A stretch of DNA of 64,000 nt from Crocinitomicaceae bacterium. Its GTDB lineage: Bacteria; Bacteroidota; Bacteroidia; Flavobacteriales_D; Crocinitomicaceae. Made by a program: the position numbers and the translations under genes. Location: contig JADJGJ010000004.1 in the NCBI GenBank assembly GCA_016708105.1, positions 365,638 to 429,637 of the forward strand, given 5' to 3'. Positions 9,857 to 19,433 of this stretch are shown here, piece by piece (the first letter of the stretch is position 1; each line of letters opens with the position of its first letter). Under the pieces are notes generated by a model. It ran no database searches. It saw only the letters and a program-made list of their open reading frames with translations, and was not told the origin of the DNA.

Positions 9857-10156
9857 TTATGCTGCGTTGTTCACGTATTTTTTTATTCCGCTTAGTTCCT
9901 TTTGTTTTGAGCGCAATTCTTCTTCTAAATCAAAGTCGTCTTGCAGTCCGAGCCAGAATTTTGCACTGTTTCCAAAATACTTCGAAAGTCTCAAAGCAGT
10001 GTCAGCAGTAATTCGGCGATTTCCTTTAAGGATTTCTGAAACACGAGTCTGAGGAATTCCAATGTCTTTAGAAAGTCTGTATGCCGTAATTTCCATTGGA
10101 ATCAGAAATTCTTCAAGTAAAATTTCGCCAGGATGTATGTTTTTTAATTTTCTCAT
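9857..10156 (-). CDS. higA: HigA-type antitoxin, cassette 2
   Basis: This 99-residue protein is a typical HigA/VapI XRE-family antitoxin. It opens with IHPGEILLEEFLIPM, continues with the helix-turn-helix YRLSKDIGIPQTRVSEILKG, and has the conserved RITADTALRLSKYFGNS segment. It should neutralise the toxin encoded just upstream (10168-10449) and repress their shared promoter. Its stop codon lies inside the cassette core GTTATGC, so the gene fills the cassette to its very end. It is nearly identical to the antitoxin at 22416-22718. Confidence 0.92.
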   Translation of the reverse strand: MRKLKNIHPGEILLEEFLIPMEITAYRLSKDIGIPQTRVSEILKGNRRITADTALRLSKYFGNSAKFWLGLQDDFDLEEELRSKQKELSGIKKYVNNAA

Positions 10157-10167
10157 ATCGTTCGGTA

Positions 10168-10449
10168 TTAATGATAATCTACTATTTCAACGTCGGAAGC
10201 ATTTCCATTATTCCATTTGAATATTATTCGCCACTGATTATTTATTCGGATTGAATAAAATTCTTTCAGGTTTCCTTTCAATTTTTCAAGTCGATTCGAA
10301 GGCGGAATCATAAGGTCGTTAAGGTCTTGCGAGTTGTTTAACATTCTTAATTTTCTTCTTGATGTTTCTTGAAGTTCCGTAGAAAGTCCTTTGATTCGTT
10401 CACCTTCCCATATTTTCTTTGTGTCCTTGTTTCCAAATGAAATAATCAT
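10168..10449 (-). CDS. higB: HigB-type toxin (RelE/ParE superfamily), cassette 2
   Basis: The 93-residue protein matches HigB mRNA interferases, which cut translated mRNA on the ribosome. Visible features are IISFGNKDTKKIWEGE at the start, the RRKLRMLNN segment, LMIPPSNRLEKLKG and the core strand YSIRINNQWRIIFKW. The toxin gene precedes the antitoxin gene, the usual higBA order, with an 11-bp gap. The pair sits between cores at 9856-9862 and 10551-10557, forming a stand-alone toxin-antitoxin cassette. Confidence 0.92.
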   Translation of the reverse strand: MIISFGNKDTKKIWEGERIKGLSTELQETSRRKLRMLNNSQDLNDLMIPPSNRLEKLKGNLKEFYSIRINNQWRIIFKWNNGNASDVEIVDYH

Positions 10450-10559
10450 GCTAACGTTATTCGTTACTTACGCCAAAGGTAAGTATTTTATTTCAGATGA
10501 GCAATTTTTTTTCTAAGATTCTTCAAATTGAAGAGAGAGACTTTAATGCTGCATAACGG

Positions 10560-10802
10560 CAGTCCGTCCAAAAACCTCTTTTGAGATAACCACTAACCTA
10601 AAATTAATCAATTAAATGAGTTTTAAGCGATGATTTTTTGAGATTTTATAAAAGTGAATTGGTGTTTGACAAAAAAAATCGTGCTGAAAATCTTTTTAAA
10701 ATGCTTTGTAATGGAATGAAAAAAATGGCCAAGCTCCTGGAGGAACTTTTTGAGTGTGATTTTGTCAATCAAATTAAAAATTCGGCGTAGGTTGTATGCT
10801 GT
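10560..10802 (-). mobile_element. Truncated IS1182-family element
   Basis: It begins after GCATAACGG with the same terminal repeat as the full copies and encodes only the last part of the transposase (minus frame ending at 10623). Similarity to the full element stops at about 10802, where unrelated sequence begins. The right half of the attC site it entered is missing too, so a deletion or replacement removed both. Confidence 0.85.
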
Positions 10803-10886
10803 CCAAAAACAACTCAATCGTATCTTAAAGGATTTGAAGAAGATCAGATTCATTCTACAACGGATGCACTTATTAAATTCAGTTAA
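10803..10886 (+). pseudogene. C-terminal remnant of a tyrosine recombinase
   Basis: The + frame starting at 10803 reads PKTTQSYLKGFEEDQIHS and ends IKFS-stop at 10884-10886. This resembles the end of Bacteroidota tyrosine recombinases, where the catalytic-tyrosine helix usually reads KTTQ-x-YLKSFE. Only about 27 residues remain, with no start. It abuts the truncated IS and marks a foreign element that once lay to the left. The match is from memory of the family pattern only. Confidence 0.55.
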
Positions 10887-10898
10887 AACTTTTATTAA

Positions 10899-11375
10899 TT
10901 AAATCTTTTTGAATCTCCTTTGGCTGTATTTGTAGTATTGACAATTACTCGCAGACCCAAGGCTACCATCCCAATTTACGAAAATAGTTGGGGACTCCGT
11001 GGCGCTGGGTGTTTCATGTGAATTCCATGGAATCTCTTTCTTGTTCAAATAAATAGTTTCATTGGCGTTTGGAGCTCCTCCGATTAGAATAGATGTTGAT
11101 ATAGTCATGTTTACGTTATTGAAGCTCCATGTTCCCTGTGCTCCAGAATCCATTATAAATGTCCCGTCCTCTTCAAAAGTAAATTTGATTCCAGGATTAG
11201 GAGCAACATAATCTTCATTACATATTGTGCCATCTGATTCTATATCGATTCCATACCAAGCATACGACTCCCATGTCCCAACAATAGTTGATGTGTAATC
11301 AACTGTTTCTGGTTCATCTTCACACCCAGAAAAAAGGAATGACAAGGAAACAATAAAGATGATATTCTTTTTCAT
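10899..11375 (-). CDS. Lipoprotein with lipocalin-like domain
   Basis: The 158-residue protein has a lipoprotein leader (MKKNIIFIVSLSFLFSGC, acceptor cysteine at residue 18). It is followed by IVGTWES, KFTFEEDGTFIMDSG and GTWSFNNVNMTI, the usual order in lipocalin-like domains of Bacteroidota. It is expected at the cell envelope. The ligand is unknown. It lies 109 bp from a second, similar lipoprotein on the same strand, so the two are probably paralogues. Confidence 0.75.
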   Translation of the reverse strand: MKKNIIFIVSLSFLFSGCEDEPETVDYTSTIVGTWESYAWYGIDIESDGTICNEDYVAPNPGIKFTFEEDGTFIMDSGAQGTWSFNNVNMTISTSILIGGAPNANETIYLNKKEIPWNSHETPSATESPTIFVNWDGSLGSASNCQYYKYSQRRFKKI

Positions 11376-11484
11376 TCTGTTATAGGTTTAAAAACTGTAC
11401 GATTCTGCCACTGCTACTGAACTGCCATTATAGTAGCAGTAAATGCTAATTTCAGTTCTAAGATGAAATATAGGAATCTTCATC

Positions 11485-11943
11485 TTAGATTTTTTTATAA
11501 GTATGATGCCACAATAGACCGTTTGGCAGCTCTGTGATTACCAAAGTATTAGGATTTTGGACCCGAAATCTAGACAGCACCATTTCGTCTTTGTCAATAG
11601 TGCGGATCAAATACCACTGTTGATGAAGAGAATCAATTTTAAGACCATCATTTAATATAAGGGTGTCTTCAATTATAATATAGCTCATAGTAGTTAATGT
11701 TGCTTCGCCTGTACTACAAATAATATCGGATTTAGTGTAGCTGCCTGTGCTTGTAAATTCCCAGTGAATCTTACTGTCGTCAACACATTCGTAGTAGCTG
11801 TTGGTTTCAACAACATTCATAGCTGAATCATATTTGTTGTCTTCTACATATCTCCAAGTGCCAATTATGTTTTTTTCAGCTGCATTTTTTTTACAACTGG
11901 ATAGAAGTATAATTAAGCATAAAAAGGCCAAGTGTATTTTCAT
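11485..11943 (-). CDS. Lipoprotein with lipocalin-like domain
   Basis: A lipoprotein leader (MKIHLAFLCLIILLSSC, cysteine at residue 17) precedes a lipocalin-like pattern: NIIGTWRYVEDN, IHWEFTSTGSYTKS and a late DKDEMVLSRF segment. The IS4-family element ends 27 bp upstream of its start, so the native promoter has probably been separated or replaced. The function is unknown. The gene to its left has the same fold pattern. Confidence 0.75.
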   Translation of the reverse strand: MKIHLAFLCLIILLSSCKKNAAEKNIIGTWRYVEDNKYDSAMNVVETNSYYECVDDSKIHWEFTSTGSYTKSDIICSTGEATLTTMSYIIIEDTLILNDGLKIDSLHQQWYLIRTIDKDEMVLSRFRVQNPNTLVITELPNGLLWHHTYKKI

Positions 11944-11970
11944 GGGATCGATTTTTTCTTATAATGTAAT

Positions 11971-13368
11971 CACTACTGTCCGATAAAAAAAATTTAAAAG
12001 CGGGATTTCCATAACAGATTTCCCGCTTTAGTGTAATTTGGTTTTGACGAACTAAATACACATGAATAAAAGTAACTACTTTTTTGGACAGTCGGTTTTC
12101 GGACAGCTGATTTCTTTAATTGACCCAACTCTTGTAAGCAGAGTGGTTAAGAACCGTAACTCTGATTATTATACCAAACGATTTGACACATCTGATCACT
12201 TAATCAGCATGTTGTTTTCAACTTTCGCCAATTGTTCATCGTTGCGAGAGGTTGCCGGTGCTATGCTTGGGCTCAAAGGAAAGACAAATCATTTTCAGTT
12301 AAAAACATTCCGCACAAAAGCACCTTGAGTGATGCAAATGCTCGAAGGAGTCATGAGGTTTTTCAAGAGATTTATTATTTATTGTACAAAGAGTACTCAG
12401 GGGTTATCTCGGACAGCCGAAAACAATATGTATGGGAACAAAGAGTGGAAATTATTGATTCAACAACTATTTCATTGTTTCGTGATTTATTGAGCTGTGT
12501 TGGCAGAAAATCCTCCAATGGCAAAAGAAAAGGAGGCATAAAAGTACACACTCAAATTAATCTTCAGGAACAGGTTCCAAAACTGATTTGGTTTTCATCA
12601 GCGACAACACACGATAAAAAATTCCTTAAAAAACTTAAGCTGGAAAAGGCAAAATAGCTGTGTTTGATAAAGGATATAATGATTATAAAACCTTTGATGA
12701 ATTCACACAAAACAACATCTATTTTGTCACCAGACTAAAATCAAATGCAACCTATGAATTGGTTGTAGAAAATGATATTCCCAGCTATATTGACGCAGGT
12801 GTATTGAAAGATGAAATTATAAAAGTTGAAGTCAAAGACAACGGAAAATATCTCAAAACTACTGAACTCAGAAGAATTGCTTACTGGGATGACGAACACA
12901 AAAGATGCTTTGAATTTATAACCAACATACAAGGGATGAACGCAGGACACATCGCACTCATTTACAAAAAACGATGGCAAATTGAATTACTTTTCAAACA
13001 GCTCAAACAAAACTTTCCGCTAAAATATTTTTTAGGCGACAATGAGAATGCAATCAAAATTCAGATTTGGTGTACGCTAATAGTGAATCTGCTGTTGACC
13101 GTTATCCACAAAAAAATTAAACGAAAATGGGCTTTCTCTAATCTGGCCAACTTTTGCAGACTGCATCTCTTCAATTACATTCATCTGATCAAATTTCTAG
13201 AAAATCCAGAAAAAGATTGGCTAGTTGAAATAGATCCACAACTTCAATTCGAATTTAGTTCAGCCTGAAAAGAGGGGGCTTACTTTTGAAATACAAGGCT
13301 TTTCATACGCAACCATGAGGGTTTTGAAAGGGTTTTTACGTACTTTTAGTTTTTATCGGACAGTAGTG
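11971..13368 (+). mobile_element. IS4-family element (1398 bp)
   Basis: Terminal inverted repeats of 19 bp (CACTACTGTCCGATAAAAA) occur at both ends. They are bordered by a 9-bp direct repeat, TAATGTAAT, at 11962-11970 and 13369-13377. A 9-bp duplication and a DDE transposase with a DUF4372-like N-terminus fit the IS4 family. It inserted between the lipoprotein gene at 11485-11943 and its upstream region. It is the only copy in the window and is not at an attC core. Confidence 0.92.
12062..13268 (+). pseudogene. IS4-family transposase, two frameshifts
   Basis: Three consecutive frames together give a full transposase. The N-terminal part is GQSVFGQLISLIDP. The first catalytic Asp is in EIIDSTTISLF, the second in VFDKGYNDY, and the Glu is in YKKRWQIELLFKQLKQNF. 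The breaks fall at A-runs near 12301-12306 and 12641-12646. One extra A at each would restore the expected LKNIPHKSTLSDAN and GKIAVFDKGY reading. Either the element is recently dead or these are homopolymer base-calling errors. Confidence 0.88.
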
Positions 13369-13605
13369 TAATGTAATAAATTTTGGATTTCTTTTTTTCT
13401 TTCCAAATTGGATTAAATATGCATGACTTTTTCAAAAGTGTTTTTTAACTCCGGTATTTGTCAGTTATTGGTCAACCAACTCTTTAGATTTCATATCGTT
13501 ATTTTTAGTTCTGGTTAAAAGTAACAATTTAATCTATTTTGTAATATTGATTTTTGTCATCTTCAATTAATCTATTATAGGCGTATGAAAATACCGCGAT
13601 ATTGT

Positions 13606-13891
13606 CTACTCTATCCTAAAGAATTCCTTTGTGTTTAGGATCTTAAAACTATTGTATTTGCCAAACCTGCGATTTACCTCTAGACCCAGTACCGTGAGCA
13701 AATTGATATACCTGCCTACAGTTTTGTAAGATACGCCAAGATGCAGCGCTATTTGCTTGCGCGTCCTGTATTCATTGAGATAAGCAATAAGCTTCAAAAT
13801 CCTTTCAACTCTGCCTGTATTCGGGATTGATCCCGTGTATGTGTCAACTGGCCTCTGAATTTGATTGTAATAAGGGGTTAATATTCGGTGT
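13606..13891 (-). pseudogene. Small HTH-domain protein, 5' end cut by intron A
   Basis: The frame ends at 13606 and carries a winged or simple helix-turn-helix (RTRKQIALHLGVSYKTVGRYINLL, split here only for description), followed by GLEVNRRFGKYNSFKIL. No ATG lies between intron position 13891 and the HTH, so either a weak start is used or the true start was displaced. It may be a transcription-factor remnant. The gap 13378-13605 next to it holds nothing recognisable. Confidence 0.45.
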
Positions 13892-15818
13892 GTGCGCCCC
13901 GCATGAGCGGTAGCGCACCACTCCCGATTTCTATCGGGACTATTCAAAAAGTTTAAAAGTGCAAATTAAATTTCAGAAAAGCAAACGGTGGGTGAAAAGT
14001 TCCAGAGGATGAAAGTTCCTTAATTGCGGAAGTAACGTTCCGAAAATTTAGCAAGTCGCAAGGTGGTTGAGAGCGATTTCAGCACTGAAGGAAGCGAGAC
14101 TGCAAAAGTTGGTACTGAAGAACATGAAGTACATAAGAGGCTAATTAAAATGGATGAGCAAGCACACCATTGTGAAGTCCAAAGAACACAAGAAATTTTA
14201 ATTAGTAGATGTAACAGGAATCGACGGAAGGAACACGCTCTTACGGGGGAGGTCTTCAATGCTACGAGTTAGCGATGAAGAAGTCAGCAGAGGTCATAGT
14301 ACTTTAAGCAACGAGCTGTGCGAAAAATTGGAAAACACAGATGGTCTCACAAAAGAAGGAAGGACTGAACGTAAATAGGTTTTCAATTTTGAATGGACTG
14401 AAATTTATTTCATAGCCACCGAAAACGAAAGCAGGAAAAGAACAAAATAAACCAAGAATGATTGCACAAGTTGTACATCCTTACAATCTTCAAAAAGCAC
14501 TACAACAAATAGTGAAAAATGGAGGAAGTGCTGGCGTGGATAAAATCCCGACAGAAAAACTAACGGAAAAATTCCGTGAGCAAAAACTTTCTTTACTTGA
14601 AGAATTGAAAAAAGGAGCGTACAAATCAAAACCCATTCTTGGGGTTGAGATTCCAAAGCCAAACGGAAAAACACGTTTGTTAGGAATACCAACCACCACA
14701 GAGAGACTGCTCCAGCAAGCGGTTTCACAAGTGATAATGCCTTTGTTTGAGAAAGAATTTCACAAAGACAGTTATGGATTTCGTCCAAATAAAAATGCAC
14801 GTAATGCAGTAGGCAAAGCGTGGCAAAATATCCACGACGGATTTCAGTATATTGTTGATGTAGATTTGAAAAATTTCTTTGATGAAGTTGATCACTGCCT
14901 TTTACTAAATTTAATTTACCAAAAAGTAAAATGCAGAAGTACACTTGCATTAATCCGCAAGTGGTTAAGAGCGCCTATACAAATCAAGGGCAAACTTTAC
15001 AAACGCAGAAAAGGAGTTCCACAGGGAAGTCCGCTGAGTCCACTTTTGTCAAACATTTTGCTCCACGAGTTGGACAAAGAACTAAACAAAAAAGGATTAA
15101 AATTTGTAAGATACGCCGACGACTTTAGCATCTTTACCAAAACCGCAACACAAGCAAAATCAGTGAAGAAGGAAGTAGCTCAGTTTCTAAAAACAAAACT
15201 CCGCCTCACTATCAATGAAGAAAAAAGCGGCATCAAAAAACCCGTTCAATTTTCAATGCTTGGATTTCGTTTTGTACCAACTTACATCAAAGGCGACAAA
15301 GGTAAATATCAATTGACGGTAGATGAAAAAGCATGGATCAGACTTAAACAAAAACTAAAATCAATCACCCGAAAAACTTCACCACTCACATTTGCAGAAC
15401 GCATTTCAAAAATAAATGAAGTACAACGAGGATGGCTCAATTATTTTCGAGGTACCAGTATTCATGGAAAATTGCGTGACGCTGATTCGTGGTTAAGAAA
15501 TCGTCTTCGCTATTGCATTTGGCACGATTGGAAAAACCTGAACGAAAGAGAAAGAATTTTATTCGTTTAGGAATTGACCACGATCACGCTTACGCGTGGA
15601 GCAGAACGAGAAAAGGTGGTTGGGCAGTTGCACAAAGCCCTATCTTGATCACTACAATTACGCTGAAACGCTTAAAACAAAAAGGCTACGATTCTTTGTT
15701 GGATGTTTATTTTAATCTAAACCCATCTCTTTGCGAACCGCCGTATGCGAGACCCGCTTGTACGGTGGTGTGAGAGGCGAACTCCGTCAGACGAATCTGG
15801 CGGAGCCGTCTACTCGAT
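13892..15818 (+). mobile_element. Group IIC-attC-type intron A with RT ORF
   Basis: The intron begins GTGCGCC (consensus GUGYG), has a catalytic domain V-like hairpin around 15736-15770, and ends CTCGAT (consensus AY). Joining the flanks CGGTGT and TAGTGG restores a cassette core GTTAGTGG that pairs with CCACTAAC at 16585-16592. It is antisense to the cassette genes. The 5' domain region carries a small palindrome (CCCGATTTCTATCGGG) absent from copies C, D, E, F and H. Confidence 0.9.
14458..15773 (+). CDS. Group II intron reverse transcriptase-maturase, one frameshift
   Basis: This protein copies the intron RNA into DNA and assists splicing. The first frame (14458-15570) contains the RT blocks IPKPNGKTRLLGIPT, YGFRPNKNA, DVDLKNFFDEVDH, GVPQGSPLSPLLSN and the catalytic FVRYADD, then the thumb/maturase region GWLNYFRG. 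After WHDWK the A-run is one base shorter than in copy C, so the last 80 or so residues (RLGIDHDHAYAWSR to about 15773) are in another frame. No endonuclease domain is present, as expected for class C. Confidence 0.88.
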
Positions 15819-15829
15819 TAGTGGTAGTT

Positions 15830-16567
15830 TTATTCAGGTTCAGAGAAGTGGTTCCCTTCACCCAACCATTCTCTTTTTAACCCGGTTTTTTCTATAAATT
15901 CTTTTTGTTCACTTTCGGTCGCATAGTCTATAACAAATTGTTGACCTCCGTCATCATAAATTGTATATTTCCCTCTGCAATTAAATTCTGCGGGTAAATA
16001 TGAGAATCTTTGAAAAAATGAATCCGAGATATAACCGACCTTCTCTAATTTCCATTTTTTGCTAACTCCATTTACTTTAAATAATATCCACTCATAGTTA
16101 TTTTCGTCTACTTGAATTGATATTTCAGAGTAATTTATTTCACCCTCTGTAATTGCACCCATTCTTTCCATAAACCAAATATATTGGTCACTTGGGTCAA
16201 TAAATTCAAGGTCATACCAAATACATTTGTTACTAAAATTGAAATCTGGGATTTCGCTACTTCTCCAACCGAAATAATAGTATAAAAGAGAAAATGGATT
16301 TTGTTCTATCTCTAGCAGTCTTTCTTTCTTAATTTCTTCCCACATGGATTCTGCATATCCGTCCGTTAAAATCAATTCCTTTGTAACACCTTTTGCAAAT
16401 TCATATCCCAATGATTTGAAAATTTCAATTTGCTCTTCGTAACTTATTGATTTGGGTAAAGTCATATTCGCTTCGCTAGATTTTTCAAAATTCGATTCAT
16501 TTTCTTGTGCCTTACAGCCAGAAAAGCTCCATATGCACGCGAAACTAATTATTAATATTCTATTCAT
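15830..16567 (-). CDS. Hypothetical lipoprotein, cassette
   Basis: The 245-residue protein starts MNRILIISFACIWSFSGC with acceptor cysteine at residue 18. Its body is acidic and aromatic-rich without a motif I recognise (SYEEQIEIFKSLGYEF, then FGWRSSEIPDFNF). It is the only gene between the core restored across intron A (TTAGTGG at 15819) and CCACTAAC at 16585-16592. The long match between the two ends (TTAGTGGTA against TACCACTAA) is what identifies it as one cassette. Function unknown. Confidence 0.7.
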   Translation of the reverse strand: MNRILIISFACIWSFSGCKAQENESNFEKSSEANMTLPKSISYEEQIEIFKSLGYEFAKGVTKELILTDGYAESMWEEIKKERLLEIEQNPFSLLYYYFGWRSSEIPDFNFSNKCIWYDLEFIDPSDQYIWFMERMGAITEGEINYSEISIQVDENNYEWILFKVNGVSKKWKLEKVGYISDSFFQRFSYLPAEFNCRGKYTIYDDGGQQFVIDYATESEQKEFIEKTGLKREWLGEGNHFSEPE

Positions 16568-16594
16568 TTTCTATACCATAATTACCACTAACGG

Positions 16595-18306
16595 CAGTCC
16601 GTCCAAAAACCCCTTTCAACCCCAACCGCCTCATTAAAATTAATCAATTAAATGAGTTTTAAGCGATGATTATTTGAGATTTTATAAAAATGATTTGGCT
16701 TTTGGCAAAAAAAATCGTGCTGAAAATCTTTTTAAAATGCTTTGTAATGGAATGAAAAAAATGGCCAAGCTCCTGGAGGAACTTTTTGAGTGTGATTTTG
16801 TCAATCAAATTAAAAATTCGGCGCAGGTTGTATGCTGTAAAAATAAATCCAACATCTGCTGAGGCATGCTTAATTGTTCGTTTTGTGAGAATGTAATAAA
16901 AGTCCCATTGTCGTTTTATTATTCCGTATGGATGCTCAACAATGGCTTGTCTTTTACGATAGGTTGTCATGTTTTGATCCAATCTTTTTTTGTTTGCTTC
17001 TATGAGATCTTGATGCTCTGTGCGCTCAACTAATCTGCCTGATTTGTTGCGCGTACATCGAGCAAAAAACGACAGTTTAAACAGGCTTTTGTTTTGTAAT
17101 GTTTTATTTTATTGATGGTTTTTCCATGCGCTTTAGTGTACCAACTTCCGTTTGTTTTGAGTTGTTCACCGGCAGGACAAGTATATGCATCACGCTCTTT
17201 GTTGTAATGAAAGTTTTCTACATCAAATGCAATGTCCGGTGCGTGAGAGGCAACATCTGGCGCAGCTACAATAACTTCTACTCCATGTTTAAATGCGTAT
17301 TCAAATTCACTACCTGTATGATATCCTTTGTCATAAAGTGCGGTAAAATCACTGGAGCCTAAAATTGTTTTAGCTCTGCGAACCATTGCTCCCATTGCTT
17401 TGCTGTCGTTCTTGTTGGTTACTTTAAAATCAATGGGAATGTTGTGTTTTGCATCAACGGTGGTTTGAATGTTGTAGCCAACTTCAGTGATATTGTTGCG
17501 TACTAGCAGTTGTCTGCTATCAGGATCTGATGTAGATATTTGGACCTGATTGGTTTGTTCCAGTTCTTGTTGAAGGGATTCATACTTTGTTCTGTTCTCT
17601 TTGTGCTGATTGATTTTTGATTCAATTTCTGATTTCTCTTCAGTGGTAATATCCTTGTCTTCACTTGCCAGTACAGCACTATACTCGCTTAGTTTTTCAT
17701 CAATGTAAGCAAGATGTCGTTCTATTTTTTCTCATTAAAATTATTCTTCTTTGAGTTTTGTGCACGAAGTTTAGTGCTATCACCAGCGAGTAATTTTCCG
17801 CCAATGAGTTCAAAATTTTTAGCCAGCTCAACCGTTGACCGAAATACTTTTTGAATGGCTTTTGGATTATCTTTTCTAAAATTTGAAATCGTGTTGTGAT
17901 CAGGAGCAAGTCCTTTCATGAGCCACATGAGTTCAATGTTTCTTCTGCATTCTTTCTCGAGTTGTCTTGATGAACGAATACGATTCAAATATCCGTAAAT
18001 AAAAAGTTTTAATAAATCAGAAGGATGGTACGCCGGTCTTCCGTTTTCAATAAATTCCATCTTGAATCCAAAATCAGCAAGCCGAATTGAATGAACGAAC
18101 AAATCAATCAACCGAACTTCATTGTCATCAGAAACGGCTTGCTCTAAACAGAAAAATTCTGTCTGACTTCTGTCTTTTCCTTGTATAAATTTCATGAAGT
18201 AAACCTACGTTAATTCATCACCAAATTCAAGTCATTTTTATCAACTTATCGACATGAAAAAGTTGAAAACGTTACGAAAAAAGCGGGAAGGTTTTTAGAC
18301 AGTCTG
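16595..18306 (-). mobile_element. IS1182-family element, copy 2 (1712 bp)
   Basis: It has the same ends as copy 1, with ACGG duplicated at 16591-16594 and 18307-18310. It lies directly after the core CACTAAC. Removing it leaves an unusually short attC of about 48 bp (CACTAACGG joined to 18311-18333, ending GTTATAT), whose inner stem is GCGGCTAGCTGC. Confidence 0.9.
16659..18195 (-). pseudogene. IS1182-family transposase, two frameshifts
   Basis: Compared with the intact copy at 57352-58890, one T is missing from the T-run near 17725-17730. A G is also missing in the run near 17064-17070, just before the CRFFARC cysteine segment. The reading is therefore split into three frames (17722-18195, about 17030-17720, and 16659-16982). 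The rest is nearly identical to the intact copy. Confidence 0.85.
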
Positions 18307-18365
18307 ACGGTTTGCGGCTAGCTGCTGTTATATGCTTTTTCATCATTTCTAATTGTCACACCATA

Positions 18366-19253
18366 TTAGTAATAAATAAATTTTCGGCTGGTGATAGTCC
18401 GTTGGTCCTTTCCGGTTTCCAGCGAAGTTTTTGTGAGCCAATTTCCTACAACATCATAAGTATATTCGTGTACAAATTCTCTTTTCCATCCCGATGCATC
18501 AGTCGTTTCTTGAATACAGTCTCCATATGAATTGAAGGAATATGAACGCTTTACTTGGAGGTGTCCTGAGGCATCAAAAAATTCTTGACAAATCAACTTG
18601 AAATCTCCGTCAAAAATTTCGATTCGGGTATTTATGAGTTTCATTTCTTGGTCATAGGTATCATATCTGATTGTTGAATCATTCGGATACGTCACAATCT
18701 GAATCGTAACGCTGCTGGTCTCATATCCTGTCCGAGTCATTTGGTGCAATTTTCCATTTTCGGTATATTCCCATTTGTAAACGACGAGGTTTACAGACGA
18801 GCGAGATAATTGATTCTTCTCATTATATTCATATGTGCAAATGACGTTCGTATCATTTCCTTCCTTTAAAAAAATTCCAGTCAAATTGTTCAATGAATCG
18901 TAAGTATAAGATTCATAGTCCTCACCTGATGCCCAACCGCAATTAGTTTTCCGTGAAGTAATTTGCTTGCCTACGTACCTACATGTCGTATAGCAAACAA
19001 GTGTTGCCTTGTAAAGAAAAGTACATCGTACAATAATGTTGCCTTGTAAATCATAAATTATTGAATCTTTGGTCTCATTGAATTTCTGTTCTGGATTTCC
19101 CCCCGAAGAGTTAAGAACATACTTGTGCGTCACAACAGTTTTGACGGAGCCCTGAAACTCTTTCTTTTCTGCTTGAGACCTGACATCTGGTTTTTCTTGA
19201 GAGTGTGCGATGTAGGATGATCCTAAAATGAGACAGAAAATTAATTTTACCAT
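18366..19253 (-). CDS. Exported YD/RHS-like repeat protein, cassette
   Basis: Starting at the ATG at 19253 gives a signal peptide (MVKLIFCLILGSSYIAHSQ) and a 295-residue product. A longer frame only adds attC sequence. The mature part has repeated short beta units such as YESYTYDSLNNLTGIF, TYEYNEKNQL, RYDTYDQEMKLI and HEYTYDVVGNWLTK. These resemble single YD/RHS repeats found in small Bacteroidota surface proteins. Cores ATATAAC (19306-19312) and GTTATAT (18327-18333) with a 9-bp match flank it, so it is a one-gene cassette. Confidence 0.75.
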   Translation of the reverse strand: MVKLIFCLILGSSYIAHSQEKPDVRSQAEKKEFQGSVKTVVTHKYVLNSSGGNPEQKFNETKDSIIYDLQGNIIVRCTFLYKATLVCYTTCRYVGKQITSRKTNCGWASGEDYESYTYDSLNNLTGIFLKEGNDTNVICTYEYNEKNQLSRSSVNLVVYKWEYTENGKLHQMTRTGYETSSVTIQIVTYPNDSTIRYDTYDQEMKLINTRIEIFDGDFKLICQEFFDASGHLQVKRSYSFNSYGDCIQETTDASGWKREFVHEYTYDVVGNWLTKTSLETGKDQRTITSRKFIYY

Positions 19254-19305
19254 AAAGTATTTTCCTAAGAAACAATTGATGTGAAGACAAGTAACAGGAA
19301 ATTGC

Positions 19306-19433
19306 ATATAACGGACAAGGCTTGGCGCAGGTGGGGCAAACCAGCGCAAAAGCCCAAATTTAGTACATTGCCCCAATAAATATTCAAAAGTCCAAATTTA
19401 GCACCAAAGTCCCCACTTGCACCAAGCCTATGT
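19306..19433 (-). repeat. attC site, right core split by intron B
   Basis: From ATATAACGG to CCTATGT the arms pair as AAGGCTTGGCGCAGGTGGGG against CCCCACTTGCACCAAGCCT. Intron B separates the final GT from TAGCAAC. This is a clear attC-type imperfect palindrome. Confidence 0.85.

Larger units (their letters stand above)
7950..9862 (-). repeat. attC site (type alpha), interrupted by IS copy 1
   Basis: GCCTAACGG at 7950-7958 and the segment 9677-9862 together rebuild an imperfect palindrome of about 195 bp, ending in GTGTTATGC. The outer arms pair as TTAGTTGCGCC against GCGCAATTAATTTTTA. The same site type recurs three times near 59-60.7 kb. The IS1182-like element sits in the left core between two ACGG copies. 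Confidence 0.8.

Noticed and set aside
12062..13268. Treating the IS4 element as another attC-targeting insertion
   Set aside because: Its 9-bp duplication TAATGTAAT is not a core sequence and the site shows no attC arms.
14063..14272. A 69-residue + frame and its 79-residue minus counterpart repeated in every intron copy
   Set aside because: They lie in the structured domain I RNA, differ between copies without codon bias, and both strands are open at once. They are shadows of conserved RNA.
14405..14950. A 181-195-residue minus frame opposite the RT ORF in several copies
   Set aside because: It is the antisense of the conserved RT coding sequence, has no start signal and changes frame with the RT indels.
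14458..15773. Possible retron or diversity-generating retroelement because of the reverse transcriptase
   Set aside because: The RT has group II intron features including a maturase-like C-terminus, and the flanks have GTGCG/AT intron ends and a domain V-like hairpin. No template/variable repeat pair or msr/msd-type RNA is evident.
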